DNA of 60,208 nt from Planctomycetaceae bacterium (lineage in GTDB: Bacteria > Planctomycetota > Planctomycetia > Planctomycetales > Planctomycetaceae). The stretch covers positions 1-60,208 of the forward strand of contig JAGQPX010000039.1 in assembly GCA_020426505.1 (NCBI GenBank), in the 5' to 3' direction. Both the position numbers and the translations under genes were made by a program. Shown here in pieces: positions 43,558 through 52,657 of the stretch; within the stretch, counting starts at the first letter, position 1, and every line of letters begins with the position of its first letter. The notes under the pieces were generated by a model. That model was given only the letters and a program-made list of their open reading frames with translations, was not told where the DNA came from and did not search any database.

Positions 43558-44868
43558 ATGTGCCGCTCCCTTTCTGTCGTGCTGCTGACGATTGTTCTTT
43601 TCGGGGTCACGGCCCCCGTTCAGGCTGACCCGCACGGACACTCCTACCCGAAAGTGCGAACGTTCTCCGGCGGGTACTACGGTCCGACACAGGCGCACTA
43701 CCAGTACGAACGACGATACGGACATCCGTGGCACGGGCAGCACGGCCTCCACACGGGCCATGGACATCATCACGGTTACGGGCACCACCAGGCGTACCCG
43801 GTTGGACCCGGTTTCGGATATGGAGCGGTCCTCGGCGGCTGGGCGACACCATCGTTTGGTGCGTACGGCTTCTCAAGTCCGTTTGGATTGGGAGTGACGT
43901 CTTACGGGGGATACCCATTCACGTATGGTTATCACTCAGGCTATCCCTATCCGGGAGGATGGAACGGAATCTATCCGTCGCCGCCTCCGGTTGTGAGCAG
44001 TCTCACCTCGCCCACGCCTCCACAGTTTCTCTCGCCGTTGGCTCCGGGGAATCCGGTCCTCAATGATGCCTGGCAAGAGAACCTTCAGCAGTGGGAACAA
44101 CCCATTGACGTGCTGCCGGTCATCTCGAACAATCGACCAAAGTTGCCGCCATCTTCTCCGGAAGCACAAGCTCGCAGCGTTCACTTCCAACATGAGGGAG
44201 ACCTGTTGCTTAAGGAGTTGAAGTATCCGGATGCCGCGCGGAAGTATCGAGATGCCATTGCCGCTGCGGCCGATCGCGCGGAGCCCCATCTCCATCTCGC
44301 GATCGCCTTTGCCGGGATGAGAAGATTCGACGAGGCGGTCCACGAGCTCAAGGTCGGTCTGTCGCTTGACCCAACCTGGTCGGAGAGTGGCACCACCCTC
44401 GACAAGCTCCTGCATCCGGACAACGTGATCGCCAAATCACACCTCAAGCAGGCGATCGCTGAATGGACACTCATAGACGTCCGCAACCCGGACCGATTGT
44501 TTTTGTTGGGAGTCGTGCTGTATCTGGACAACGACGCCGTGAAGGCCCGCGAGATTCTGGAGACCGCAGCACGGCTGAGTGGGATGCAGGATTATTTCGC
44601 CGTGTTCCTCCGTAGTGAAAACGGAGTTGCCCCCAATCCTTCGCCCGTTCCCGCGCAGATCCCTAACGCCGCAACTGACGAAGTGACAACCATCCCTCCC
44701 GCGCCGGACGAAGTCCCACCCTTGCCACAGGAACCCGTCGTTCAGCCCGAACTACCAGCTCTTCCCGTACTCCCACCGGTGATGGAACCGCCGGCGACTG
44801 AACCACAGGCTACCAAGGAGTCGTCAGAACCATCTCCAGCGATCAATGGTCCGACATTTCCTCAATAG
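43558..44868 (+). CDS. Exported Gly/Tyr/His-rich protein with TPR repeats
   Basis: The protein is 436 residues. Several ATG codons are in frame; the one at 43558 is chosen because GGAGG ends five bases upstream. A signal peptide (LSVVLLTIVLFGVTAPVQA) is followed by about 120 residues rich in Gly, Tyr, His and Pro (HGLHTGHGHHHGYGHHQ). TPR repeats at about 200-330 include HFQHEGDLLLKELKYPDAAR, AEPHLHLAIAFAGMRRFDEA and RLFLLGVVLYLDNDAVKARE. The C-terminus is a Pro/Glu-rich tail. TPRs mediate protein contacts; the His-rich section could bind metal. It is 11 bases from the convergent next gene, both stops lying in a small palindrome. Confidence 0.75.
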   Translation: MCRSLSVVLLTIVLFGVTAPVQADPHGHSYPKVRTFSGGYYGPTQAHYQYERRYGHPWHGQHGLHTGHGHHHGYGHHQAYPVGPGFGYGAVLGGWATPSFGAYGFSSPFGLGVTSYGGYPFTYGYHSGYPYPGGWNGIYPSPPPVVSSLTSPTPPQFLSPLAPGNPVLNDAWQENLQQWEQPIDVLPVISNNRPKLPPSSPEAQARSVHFQHEGDLLLKELKYPDAARKYRDAIAAAADRAEPHLHLAIAFAGMRRFDEAVHELKVGLSLDPTWSESGTTLDKLLHPDNVIAKSHLKQAIAEWTLIDVRNPDRLFLLGVVLYLDNDAVKAREILETAARLSGMQDYFAVFLRSENGVAPNPSPVPAQIPNAATDEVTTIPPAPDEVPPLPQEPVVQPELPALPVLPPVMEPPATEPQATKESSEPSPAINGPTFPQ

Positions 44869-44879
44869 GGGATCATCGA

Positions 44880-45689
44880 CTATTGCACGTCGAGTTCAGT
44901 GACCGCGTCCTTGCCGGACTCGTGAGCGGACATCTCGATCGAGACTTCCATCGTCTCACGGAACAGATCGCGCGACTGGGTGGCGTGCTTCTCCTCACGT
45001 GTATCGCGGACGGCCCACTTGGCCAGTCCGAAGGGCACGTCCTCACTCCGCCACAAGTTGCCCTCGTTCGTGGAGCGAGTCTCTGTACTCTCGGTGATCA
45101 TTCTTCCACGCAAGGCAACAGCCGGGACGACGCCCAACGGGATGTCCGTTTGCTGGGGAGTGTCGGACTCGGCTTCGAGTTGACGGTAATGTCGGAGGTA
45201 CGAGACCATGGGATAGATCTGAAACACGCCTGACTCGATTGGCTGCGGATCTTCGTCGCCAATCTTGCGATACCCGCGGACAACCGGGATGAACGACACG
45301 ATGATGTTCGCATCGTCATTCACCCGACCGAGGATCGATCGTTCGGGGACGAGGATTTTATAGATCCGATCGCCGCCGGGACCGGGTTCGAGAATCGCAG
45401 CGGGTTGAGCCGTGACAACCTTGAACTCCAGCCAGCGACAGGGAACGGTCTCATCGCCAATCTGCTCGTCGGACGTTCCAACGGATTTGATTGTGAGGTG
45501 CCGTGTCCATTCGAGCGTGAGATCGCCTTCCGTCGAATTGGGTCGCCTGACAAGCTGGGAGTACGTCCCTTCGTATCGAACCCACGAGCCATCGGGGGGG
45601 AGATTCCAGATCAGACCCTGTGCCTGTACATGATCGACGGCGACAATGCTGATCAGGACAACTGTAACGGACAAAACGCTGAATCGCAT
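44880..45689 (-). CDS. Exported protein of unknown function
   Basis: The protein is 269 residues. The ATG at 45689 has GGGAGA six bases upstream. A signal peptide (SVLSVTVVLISIVAVDHVQA) precedes a beta-rich mature part (GSWVRYEGTYSQLV, LTLEWTRHLTIKSVG, WLEFKVVT). This is reminiscent of lipoprotein-carrier-like or calycin-like sheets, but no family can be named. It converges on the TPR gene and is divergent from the FG-GAP gene. Confidence 0.65.
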   Translation of the reverse strand: MRFSVLSVTVVLISIVAVDHVQAQGLIWNLPPDGSWVRYEGTYSQLVRRPNSTEGDLTLEWTRHLTIKSVGTSDEQIGDETVPCRWLEFKVVTAQPAAILEPGPGGDRIYKILVPERSILGRVNDDANIIVSFIPVVRGYRKIGDEDPQPIESGVFQIYPMVSYLRHYRQLEAESDTPQQTDIPLGVVPAVALRGRMITESTETRSTNEGNLWRSEDVPFGLAKWAVRDTREEKHATQSRDLFRETMEVSIEMSAHESGKDAVTELDVQ

Positions 45690-45958
45690 GGGGCTCTCCC
45701 GAACTTGAATCGACACAAGTCTCTGTATCTATCGGCTGGCGGTCGACTTCGACCTTGCTGAGAACAGTCGATCCTCTGAGGTTCAGTCTCTCACAGCGAG
45801 TGAGGACTGACAAGACCCTCTTGGTCCCCCGAACACCACTCGTCCGGAACACGGGAAGCGAAGGATTTTCGTCCAACAGACCGCTCCGCCGCTTTCGTCC
45901 CTCTTTCCGGATTCCTAGACTTGGGTCAGAACTGTCCTTGAGTTGTTGGAGAAGATTG

Positions 45959-48340
45959 ATGCGTTCATGCTTGCCCGTTCACCCGGTCGTGAGTGCAGTG
46001 ACGTTTGTCACAATCATGATGATTGGCCTGTCGCACCTCGGCACATCGGGCATGGCCGATGATGCGGAGGAGATCGACCTCTCGGTGTACTACGGTTTCC
46101 GCGACCTGGAGATCTTCAAACTGGAGCAACGGTCGCATTCCATGCTGCCGGGCGACTTCAATCATGACGGCCTGACCGATCTGGCACTCGTCGACAATAG
46201 TCACAGTCGCATCGACCTGTTGATCCAGCGTGCATCGATGGATGAGACGGATGAGCCAGTCACAGACCCGGACGTCAACAAGATCGAAAGTCACTGGCGG
46301 TTCAAGCATGAAAAAGTGCCGGTCGATCGCGAAGTCTCGGCGTTGGCAGTCGGTGACTTCAACGGCGACAAGCGAAAGGACCTTGCCTACTTCGGCGAGC
46401 CGGATCGATTGATCGTCCGGTTTCAATCGGAGTCGGGGAGTTGGGATCAAAAACACGAGGTGCGACTCGCCGACGTCGAAGGTCAGTCGTGGGGAATCGC
46501 GGCGGGCGACCTCAACCATGATGGCAAAACGGACATCGCAGTCCTCGGCAAACGGGTGACCTATGTCCTGCATCAGAGCGAACCGGGCAAGTTCGATGCA
46601 CCTGAGGTGATCCGCAATACGGCCGAGCGTGTCGGACTCGCCATGATCGGCGACCTCGACGGCGATGGCCGAAACGATCTGTTCTACATGGCAGGCGATG
46701 GAGACGAACGCAGTGCTTCGACACGACTGCAAAACGAAACCGGTCAACTTGGACCGGAGATCCGGTTTGAGCTGGAAGACATCCGTGGGCTGATTCTTTA
46801 CGACCTCGTTGAAGGGGCTGGCAAAGAGGTCGTCACGATTGACGGCACGACCGGTCGTGTGCGTGTCGCTCAGTTCACTCGTGAGAGCGACCCCGAGGGT
46901 GAGTTGGCGGTGAGGCTCGTTCAATACGGGTTTGGTGAGTCCGGCAGTTCCAAGGGCCGCGATCTGGCCATCGGTGATTTGGACGGGGACGACCTGACCG
47001 ACGTCGTCGTGACCGATCCGGAGGCGGCTCAGATGATCGTCTTTCTGCAACACGCGAACTTTGGTCTGGATCTCGGCACGGCGTATCCCAGCTTCCTCGG
47101 AGTGGAACAGGTTCGCGTCTCAGACATTGACCGTGACAATACGGCGGAGGTGTTCGTGCTCAGCAACAAGGAGCAGTCGATCGGCCTGTGTCGTCTTGAG
47201 AAGGGACGGCTGTCGTTCCCGATCTCACTTCCCATCACAGGTGAACCGGTTGCATTCGAACTTGCGGATCTGAACCGTGACGGGAACATGGAGTTGGTTT
47301 ATCTGGAAAAGGTCAAACGCGGGAAGTACGCACTGCATCGGCTCACCAAATCGGAAGGGAACGACTGGGAAACGGACGCGATCGGTGGCAAGGAACGCGA
47401 GTTGAATCTGTCGAATGAGCCGGTGTTCATGCGGGCCCTGGACGCGAATCAGGACGGCAGGACCGACTTTCTGCTGATGTCCGACAACGGAAAGTCACCG
47501 ACTCTTCTGGTGACGAATGAGGATGGCGTCCCCGAAATCGTCGAAGCAACCGGAGGACTGCAACTTGGCGACGTCGAACGGGGCGCCATCACATCCGGCC
47601 AACTTGAACAGCCGGTCACGCTCGTCGCACAGGACAACTTTGCCCGCAATATTCTGCTGGACGATGAGAATCGCTGGCAGGTGCTGGATCAGTACAACCC
47701 GATCGAGTCCAATGCACGGATCAAAGGCGTGGCGACTCTCGACCTTGACGGAAAGCCGGGGAACGAACTGGTCCTGATCGATACGGGGGTCAACAAGCTC
47801 CGCATCCTTCGCAAGGAAGGTGAGCAGTATCAGCCGTGGGAACAGGTCGATCTCGGATCGTTTCCCTATATTGCAGCAGAAGTCGCCGACCTCAACAGCG
47901 ACGGACGCGATGACCTGTTGTTATTCGGGGGACAACGGTTTCTCACCCTCTATGCGGGTCAACGACCGCCCGAGCTGAAGGACGTGCTCACGTTCGAGTC
48001 CCGGCTGGACGACATCTTTTTCAACGACCTGGCGGCCGGTGACCTCAATGGTGACGGGCACCCGGATGTCGCGGCATTCGATCTCACCAAACACAATGTC
48101 GAGATCATCACCCCGCGTGACGAAAAACTGGTGCACGCGATCAATTTCAAGGTCTTCGACGAGAAGAATTTCGGTCGGCGAGGAGGAGGAGGAGCGCAGC
48201 CCCGTGAAGGTGTCGTCGCGGATGTAACAGGGGACGGCCGTGATGACCTGATCCTGCTCGTCCATGACCGTGTGCTTGTGTACCCGCAGGACGATGGCAC
48301 GACTGACGACGTGGTACAATCCGAAGAGTCGGGCGAGTGA
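45959..48340 (+). CDS. Exported FG-GAP/VCBS-repeat protein
   Basis: The protein is 793 residues from the ATG at 45959, with GGAGAAG just upstream; the frame is open further 5'. A signal peptide (VVSAVTFVTIMMIGLSHLG) is followed by about eleven FG-GAP-type blades. Each has an acidic calcium loop such as GDFNHDGLTDLAL, GDFNGDKRKDLAY, GDLDGDGRNDLFY, ADLNRDGNMELVY and GDLNGDGHPDVAA. The blades spread over the whole length, so one or two beta-propellers make up nearly all of the protein. A Gly-rich RRGGGGAQPRE turn occurs near the end. Likely an extracellular binding or structural protein; no catalytic residues were seen. Confidence 0.82.
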   Translation: MRSCLPVHPVVSAVTFVTIMMIGLSHLGTSGMADDAEEIDLSVYYGFRDLEIFKLEQRSHSMLPGDFNHDGLTDLALVDNSHSRIDLLIQRASMDETDEPVTDPDVNKIESHWRFKHEKVPVDREVSALAVGDFNGDKRKDLAYFGEPDRLIVRFQSESGSWDQKHEVRLADVEGQSWGIAAGDLNHDGKTDIAVLGKRVTYVLHQSEPGKFDAPEVIRNTAERVGLAMIGDLDGDGRNDLFYMAGDGDERSASTRLQNETGQLGPEIRFELEDIRGLILYDLVEGAGKEVVTIDGTTGRVRVAQFTRESDPEGELAVRLVQYGFGESGSSKGRDLAIGDLDGDDLTDVVVTDPEAAQMIVFLQHANFGLDLGTAYPSFLGVEQVRVSDIDRDNTAEVFVLSNKEQSIGLCRLEKGRLSFPISLPITGEPVAFELADLNRDGNMELVYLEKVKRGKYALHRLTKSEGNDWETDAIGGKERELNLSNEPVFMRALDANQDGRTDFLLMSDNGKSPTLLVTNEDGVPEIVEATGGLQLGDVERGAITSGQLEQPVTLVAQDNFARNILLDDENRWQVLDQYNPIESNARIKGVATLDLDGKPGNELVLIDTGVNKLRILRKEGEQYQPWEQVDLGSFPYIAAEVADLNSDGRDDLLLFGGQRFLTLYAGQRPPELKDVLTFESRLDDIFFNDLAAGDLNGDGHPDVAAFDLTKHNVEIITPRDEKLVHAINFKVFDEKNFGRRGGGGAQPREGVVADVTGDGRDDLILLVHDRVLVYPQDDGTTDDVVQSEESGE

Positions 48341-48378
48341 GCGACTGAGAGACAGATTGACCTATGCGGAGTCAGAAA

Positions 48379-48457
48379 GGATGGCAGGGTCAGGAGCGAA
48401 GCGGATGGCCCTGCGATCACCGATCCGGGCCTTCCCGTTGGTCAGACCCGGCCACCA
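48379..48457 (+). repeat. REP/MITE-like palindromic element, copy 3 (79 bp, diverged)
   Basis: The left 33 bases (48379-48411) match copy 1 at 30 positions, including GAAGCGGATGGCCC. The right end (CGTTGGTCAGACCCGGCCACC) matches with a few changes. The centre is shorter and unrelated (GCGATCACCGATC), so the outer pairing is kept while the loop has been replaced. It lies between the FG-GAP gene and the Rieske gene, 74 bases before the latter's start. Confidence 0.75.
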
Positions 48458-48531
48458 TGCGGAATGCATTAATCAATCTGACTCTCAGTAAACGGCCATC
48501 CTTCATCGGCGAGACATCAGGGAGACACAAC

Positions 48532-48843
48532 ATGGCGGCATGGGAGCGGATTGCTGACGCGACAGATCTTGGAGAGGGAGAGCGCCAGTCGGTCATCGTG
48601 GATGAGACGCCCGCGCTGCTGGTCTGCTTAGGCGGTACGCTGTATTGCATCGAGGACGTTTGCACGCACGATGGTCAGCCGTTAACGGACGGACCGATCG
48701 CGGATGGGCAGATCGAATGTCCACGACATGGAGCCCGTTTTGAAGTCTCGACAGGATTACCGAAGTGCATGCCGGCGACCGAGCCGATTCGGACCTTTGC
48801 TGTCGATGTGCGAGACGACGGCATCTATGCGTCCGTCGATTGA
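48532..48843 (+). CDS. Rieske-type [2Fe-2S] ferredoxin
   Basis: The protein is 103 residues, the length of a stand-alone Rieske ferredoxin of the NirD/BphA3 type. The ATG at 48532 has GGGAG eight bases upstream; the frame is open to 48364 through the repeat element. Cluster ligands are in VCTHDGQPL (Cys, His) and ECPRHGARF (Cys, His). The protein ends in a typical FAVDVRDDGIYASVD. It likely carries electrons to an oxygenase or reductase. No partner enzyme is adjacent. Confidence 0.92.
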   Translation: MAAWERIADATDLGEGERQSVIVDETPALLVCLGGTLYCIEDVCTHDGQPLTDGPIADGQIECPRHGARFEVSTGLPKCMPATEPIRTFAVDVRDDGIYASVD

Positions 48844-48855
48844 GCGTCCGACCGC

Positions 48856-50454
48856 TTATGCGGCTTTCGCCTGCCGGGGCGACTTGGGTAGACGAATAAG
48901 GAACTTACTGCCTTGCCCGGGTCCATCGCTGGAGGCTTCGAGCACGCCGTTGTGGTCTCGCACGATGCGGTGACTAATCGAAAGGCCGAGTCCGGTTCCT
49001 TTGCCCGTGTCCTTCGTTGTGTAGAACGGCTCGAACAAATGTTCGAGCACCTCCGGGGTCATGCCGCATCCGTTGTCCTTGCAGGTGAGTTCGACCGCAT
49101 CCGGGAGTTCATGAATGTCAATCGTGACCTCGCCGCCCGATTTCGTCGCATCCAGAGCATTGGCGATGATGTTGAGTGCCACCTGTTTAATCTCTGATCC
49201 ATTGACGTACGCATAATGAGGGGCGTTTTCGTCGAAGGTGATTGTTCGATCCCGGAACTTGCCAACGTGGTTCAGCATGGCGACGACTTCGCGGACAATG
49301 GCGGTCACGTCGTACTGATTCCGTTCGGTTTCCTTGCTCCGCGCGAAGTCGAGCAGCTTTTCCGTGATCTTGCGGCAGCGCGAGGCTTCGCTTTGCATCA
49401 TCTTGAGATACTCGCGAACGATCTCGGCATCTGACTCATTCGCATCCTTGAGCAGTCCCGCCAGCCGCATCTGTACTCCTTCGGCGGCCGTCGAAATGGC
49501 GTGCAGGGGATTGTTGATCTCGTGGGCCACACCGGCTGCCAGGAATCCGACACCTGCGAGCTTGGCGGAATGCACGAGTTGCTGCGATTGCTGTTTCACC
49601 TCCTTGTCGAGGTCAGCGGTCACCGACTGGAAGCGTTCCGTCATGTGATTGAACGCCACTGCCAGATGAGAGATTTCGTCGTGCGTGTTGAGCTTCACCC
49701 GATAGTCGTAGTCACCGGAAGCAACACGGCTGGCACCGCGGTGGAGAGCGCGGATCGGTTTGACGATTCCCCGATAGGCGCTGATGGACAGGAAGAGGAA
49801 CATCGAAAGGACGAGCAGACTTGTGCTCCAGACGAGGACGAGGTGAGCCCGGTAGTCGCGTTGAGCCGCCTTGAGGCGCGGATGCATGTTCTCCAGCGGC
49901 TCGAGTTCTTCCAGCTCCTCAATCGCCGCCGGAAGCTCGGTCACCAGACTCAGGATGTAGTCCGATGTGGCGTCATGCTTGTCGGGGTCCTCAAGGGCGT
50001 CCAGACTCCATTCGTATTTCGCAAGAATGTCATTAATGTGTGCCCGCAATCGGGAGTAGGACTCCCGTTGTGCGTTGAGATTGTCGGGAGCAAAACGTTG
50101 ACCGGAGAGGCCTTCAAAGTGAAGGTCGAGCTGCTGCTTATGTTCCTCGATCACCTCCCGCGTCTCGTGGAGAGCCTGTTCCGCCTCCTTACGTTGCCAT
50201 TTGTAGAGTTCCTCGTGAGTGCTCTCGGGTCGATCGTTGATGAACTTTTCGAGATGCAGCGGATCGATCAGTTTAACAACCGCACCGATGAGGCGCGAGT
50301 TGCGGGGCGCTGCCTCAATGAGCTCCAAATCCTTGACAGTCCGTTTGTAGTTGGACAGTCCGGAGATGCTGCCAATGGCGAGCAGGCCGAGCATCAGCAA
50401 CAGGACGCCCAGACCGGCGACCATCTTGCGGCGAATCGAACGAGTCAACAGCAC
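48856..50454 (-). CDS. Membrane sensor histidine kinase
   Basis: The protein is 532 residues. The GTG start at 50454 is supported by AGGAGGG six bases upstream. TM1 is at about 10-30 and TM2 at about 205-228, enclosing a helical periplasmic sensor domain of about 175 residues rich in Glu and Leu. A HAMP domain follows (VKPIRALHRGASRVASGDYD). The HisKA domain has the phosphorylated His in GVAHEINNPLHA. The HATPase domain has NIIANALDATKSGG (N box), DNGCGMTPE (G1) and GTGLGLSI (G2). No response regulator gene is in the window. The PP2C phosphatase gene lies 102 bases upstream on the same strand. Confidence 0.92.
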   Translation of the reverse strand: MLLTRSIRRKMVAGLGVLLLMLGLLAIGSISGLSNYKRTVKDLELIEAAPRNSRLIGAVVKLIDPLHLEKFINDRPESTHEELYKWQRKEAEQALHETREVIEEHKQQLDLHFEGLSGQRFAPDNLNAQRESYSRLRAHINDILAKYEWSLDALEDPDKHDATSDYILSLVTELPAAIEELEELEPLENMHPRLKAAQRDYRAHLVLVWSTSLLVLSMFLFLSISAYRGIVKPIRALHRGASRVASGDYDYRVKLNTHDEISHLAVAFNHMTERFQSVTADLDKEVKQQSQQLVHSAKLAGVGFLAAGVAHEINNPLHAISTAAEGVQMRLAGLLKDANESDAEIVREYLKMMQSEASRCRKITEKLLDFARSKETERNQYDVTAIVREVVAMLNHVGKFRDRTITFDENAPHYAYVNGSEIKQVALNIIANALDATKSGGEVTIDIHELPDAVELTCKDNGCGMTPEVLEHLFEPFYTTKDTGKGTGLGLSISHRIVRDHNGVLEASSDGPGQGSKFLIRLPKSPRQAKAA

Positions 50455-50556
50455 GGGTTCCCTCCTTGTCCCCCACGAGTAGCGTGCAGGGCAGCAGGAT
50501 ATCAGGTGATCAGATCAACCGGAATAGGGAACGAATATCACTGCAAACTTTGTTAT

Positions 50557-51855
50557 TCAAGAGGGTTCAGGCATGGGATTGCCTGCCGGCATCCGACGTT
50601 CTGTTTGCAGTCCGGCCATCAGTGCGTCGAGCGCCTTGCCGTACTCTCGCAGCGCCTGTGATCGCCGCTTTTCGCTGAGAGCTTTCCGGGATCGTGTGAC
50701 GGCCTGTTCGTACTGCTTCCAGTCGACATGCCAGCCGTCTTCCTTGGCCGTTCGTTGGAGATCGACTGCAAGTTCGGCGAGATCGCTCAACAGCTCCTTA
50801 ACGGGCCGGGCAACGTGCGAGCGATACGGCACCGCGTTCCCCGGCTCCAGGGCATCCTCAGGTGGGGCTGTGCGAATCTGATAACTCTCACGCCACGCGA
50901 ACAGTGACATCACGATGCCTACGAGCGCCGATACGCCGAAGATGCTGAGACCCGGAACGAGGTACCTGGCGATTGTCAGCGTGGTGCCGCAAACAAGCCC
51001 GACTCCACATAGCCAAAACCATAACAACCACTTCCAACTGAGCGTGTGTCGCTGCGCCGCGGGAAACTCCACCGATGGCGGCGTGACGTTACTCGGCAAC
51101 GAGCCGATACGAATGACGATCACGGTGCAGTTGTCCGAGCCGCCTCGGAGGTTGGCGAGGTTGACGAGCATGCGACAGGCGGCCTTGGGTGGAAGGTCGC
51201 GCACGATCGTGCCTATCTCCCCGTCGGTGACATGACCAGTCAAACCGTCCGAGCAAAGCACGTAGATGTCGTCCGGATAAACCGGGAGAGGACCTTCGAT
51301 GTCGACGTCGACGTCTGGTTCGGGGCCCAGCGAACGCGTGATGACGTTTCGGTGTTCCTGCAGGGAGATGTCTTCAGGTTTGAGTCGTCCGCGACGCTCA
51401 AGTTCCCATTGCAGACTATGGTCGAACGTGAGTTGATCGATCCGATCCCGCCGCACGCGATAGACACGACTGTCGCCAACATGGCCAATGACCGCACCTT
51501 TCCCACACAGGGCAAGCGCCGAGCATGTGGTCCCCATGCGTTGGAAGTCCCGGTTTTGACTCCCTCGGGAATTGATGGCGGCGTTTGCAGCCTCCACCGC
51601 ACATTGCATGGCCTTCTGGACACTCTCGCCGGTCGACTTGAGGAAGGTGTGAGGAAGCGTGTCCGCGGCAAGTTTGCTGGCTAACTCGCCGACGGCATGT
51701 CCCCCCATCCCGTCAGCCACAACGAACAGATGTCCGCGATCCCGAAAGACTTTCTCTTCGCGAGCCAGATGCGCCCCACACGTATCCTCATTGTTCTGCC
51801 GGCGCATGCCGACGTCGGTCTTGGCAGCAAACTCAACGACCTGCTCCCACCGCAT
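50557..51855 (-). CDS. PP2C-family serine/threonine phosphatase with membrane segment
   Basis: The protein is 432 residues. The PP2C domain (about 1-255) has all metal-site motifs: DVGMRRQNNEDTCG, VVADGMGGHAVGE, GHVGDSRVYRVRRD, LCSDGLTGHV and GGSDNCTVIVIR. Two hydrophobic segments follow at about 278-325 (WLLWFWLCGVGLVCG and IFGVSALVGIVMSLFAW). A cytosolic helical tail rich in Arg and Lys ends the protein. It removes phosphate from Ser/Thr of target proteins at the membrane, probably opposing a Hanks-type kinase encoded elsewhere. It is divergent from the PEGA lipoprotein gene. Confidence 0.92.
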   Translation of the reverse strand: MRWEQVVEFAAKTDVGMRRQNNEDTCGAHLAREEKVFRDRGHLFVVADGMGGHAVGELASKLAADTLPHTFLKSTGESVQKAMQCAVEAANAAINSRGSQNRDFQRMGTTCSALALCGKGAVIGHVGDSRVYRVRRDRIDQLTFDHSLQWELERRGRLKPEDISLQEHRNVITRSLGPEPDVDVDIEGPLPVYPDDIYVLCSDGLTGHVTDGEIGTIVRDLPPKAACRMLVNLANLRGGSDNCTVIVIRIGSLPSNVTPPSVEFPAAQRHTLSWKWLLWFWLCGVGLVCGTTLTIARYLVPGLSIFGVSALVGIVMSLFAWRESYQIRTAPPEDALEPGNAVPYRSHVARPVKELLSDLAELAVDLQRTAKEDGWHVDWKQYEQAVTRSRKALSEKRRSQALREYGKALDALMAGLQTERRMPAGNPMPEPS

Positions 51856-52100
51856 AGAGGATTCCGTTGGAGAAAATGAGCGACCCGACCGGTTTCCGCT
51901 ATCCTACACAGAGAATCCCCCCGAGGCCAACCGACTCCGTCCTTTCCTTTCGCCTCACCCGGAAGTTGCAGAAAGTTCGTCGAGCAAAGGACTTCGGAGG
52001 GCACGATCTGATCTTGGCACATTTGGACTATCGCCGTAGAATTCCGCCTCTCTTCTCTCCGCCTTCGGAGCTGTCGTCAACTCGGCTGCTTCTCCCATTC

Positions 52101-52514
52101 ATGATCAACGTCCGTCACCCACACGCAGTCTGTGTGCTGCTGATCGCTGTCTGCTCGATGAGCGGATGTGTCAGCCGTCGGATGACGATCCGTTCGGACC
52201 CTCCGGGGGCACTCGTGCAATTGGATGGAGAAAGAATCGGGTACACACCCACCTCGATCGACTTCACGTACTACGCGACACGTGAAATCACACTCTCGAA
52301 GCCCGGATTCGAAACGCAGACGATCCAGCAGCCTGTCCCGGCGCCGTGGTATCAATGGCCACCGTTCGACTTTTTTTCGGACAACATCCTCTTCTTCCAC
52401 CTGACGAATCGTCACGACTTCACGTACCGCCTGAGGCCCCAGGCCTACGTGAGCGAGGACGAATTGCTCGAACGTGCCGGCGGCATCCGCACGCAATCCC
52501 AAGTGGCCCAATAG
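52101..52514 (+). CDS. PEGA-domain lipoprotein
   Basis: The protein is 137 residues from the ATG at 52101; the frame is open to 51867 without coding sense. The signal VCVLLIAVCSMSGC ends in a lipobox, so the mature protein would start at a lipidated Cys. A PEGA domain follows: MTIRSDPPGALVQLDGERIG, then TPTSIDFTYYATREITLSK. The C-terminal part is aromatic (WYQWPPFDFFSDNILFFHL). PEGA domains are small surface-layer-associated sheets. It is divergent from the phosphatase gene. Confidence 0.82.
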   Translation: MINVRHPHAVCVLLIAVCSMSGCVSRRMTIRSDPPGALVQLDGERIGYTPTSIDFTYYATREITLSKPGFETQTIQQPVPAPWYQWPPFDFFSDNILFFHLTNRHDFTYRLRPQAYVSEDELLERAGGIRTQSQVAQ

Positions 52515-52657
52515 CTCGAAATACTCCCAAGCCGACATCTCTGCTGTCGAGCGGCTCCGGGCAAACTTGCCGACATCTCTGACTCGGGCAATGGCAGTCC
52601 TCCGGCGGACCCTCTACGATCTGTGCGAATGACATCACCGGATGAAGACGCACAGAG

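Noticed and set aside
45965..47053. A 362-codon minus-strand open frame opposite the FG-GAP gene
   Set aside because: Its length comes from the regular Asp/Gly codons of the FG-GAP repeats on the other strand. It has no ribosome binding site or domain.
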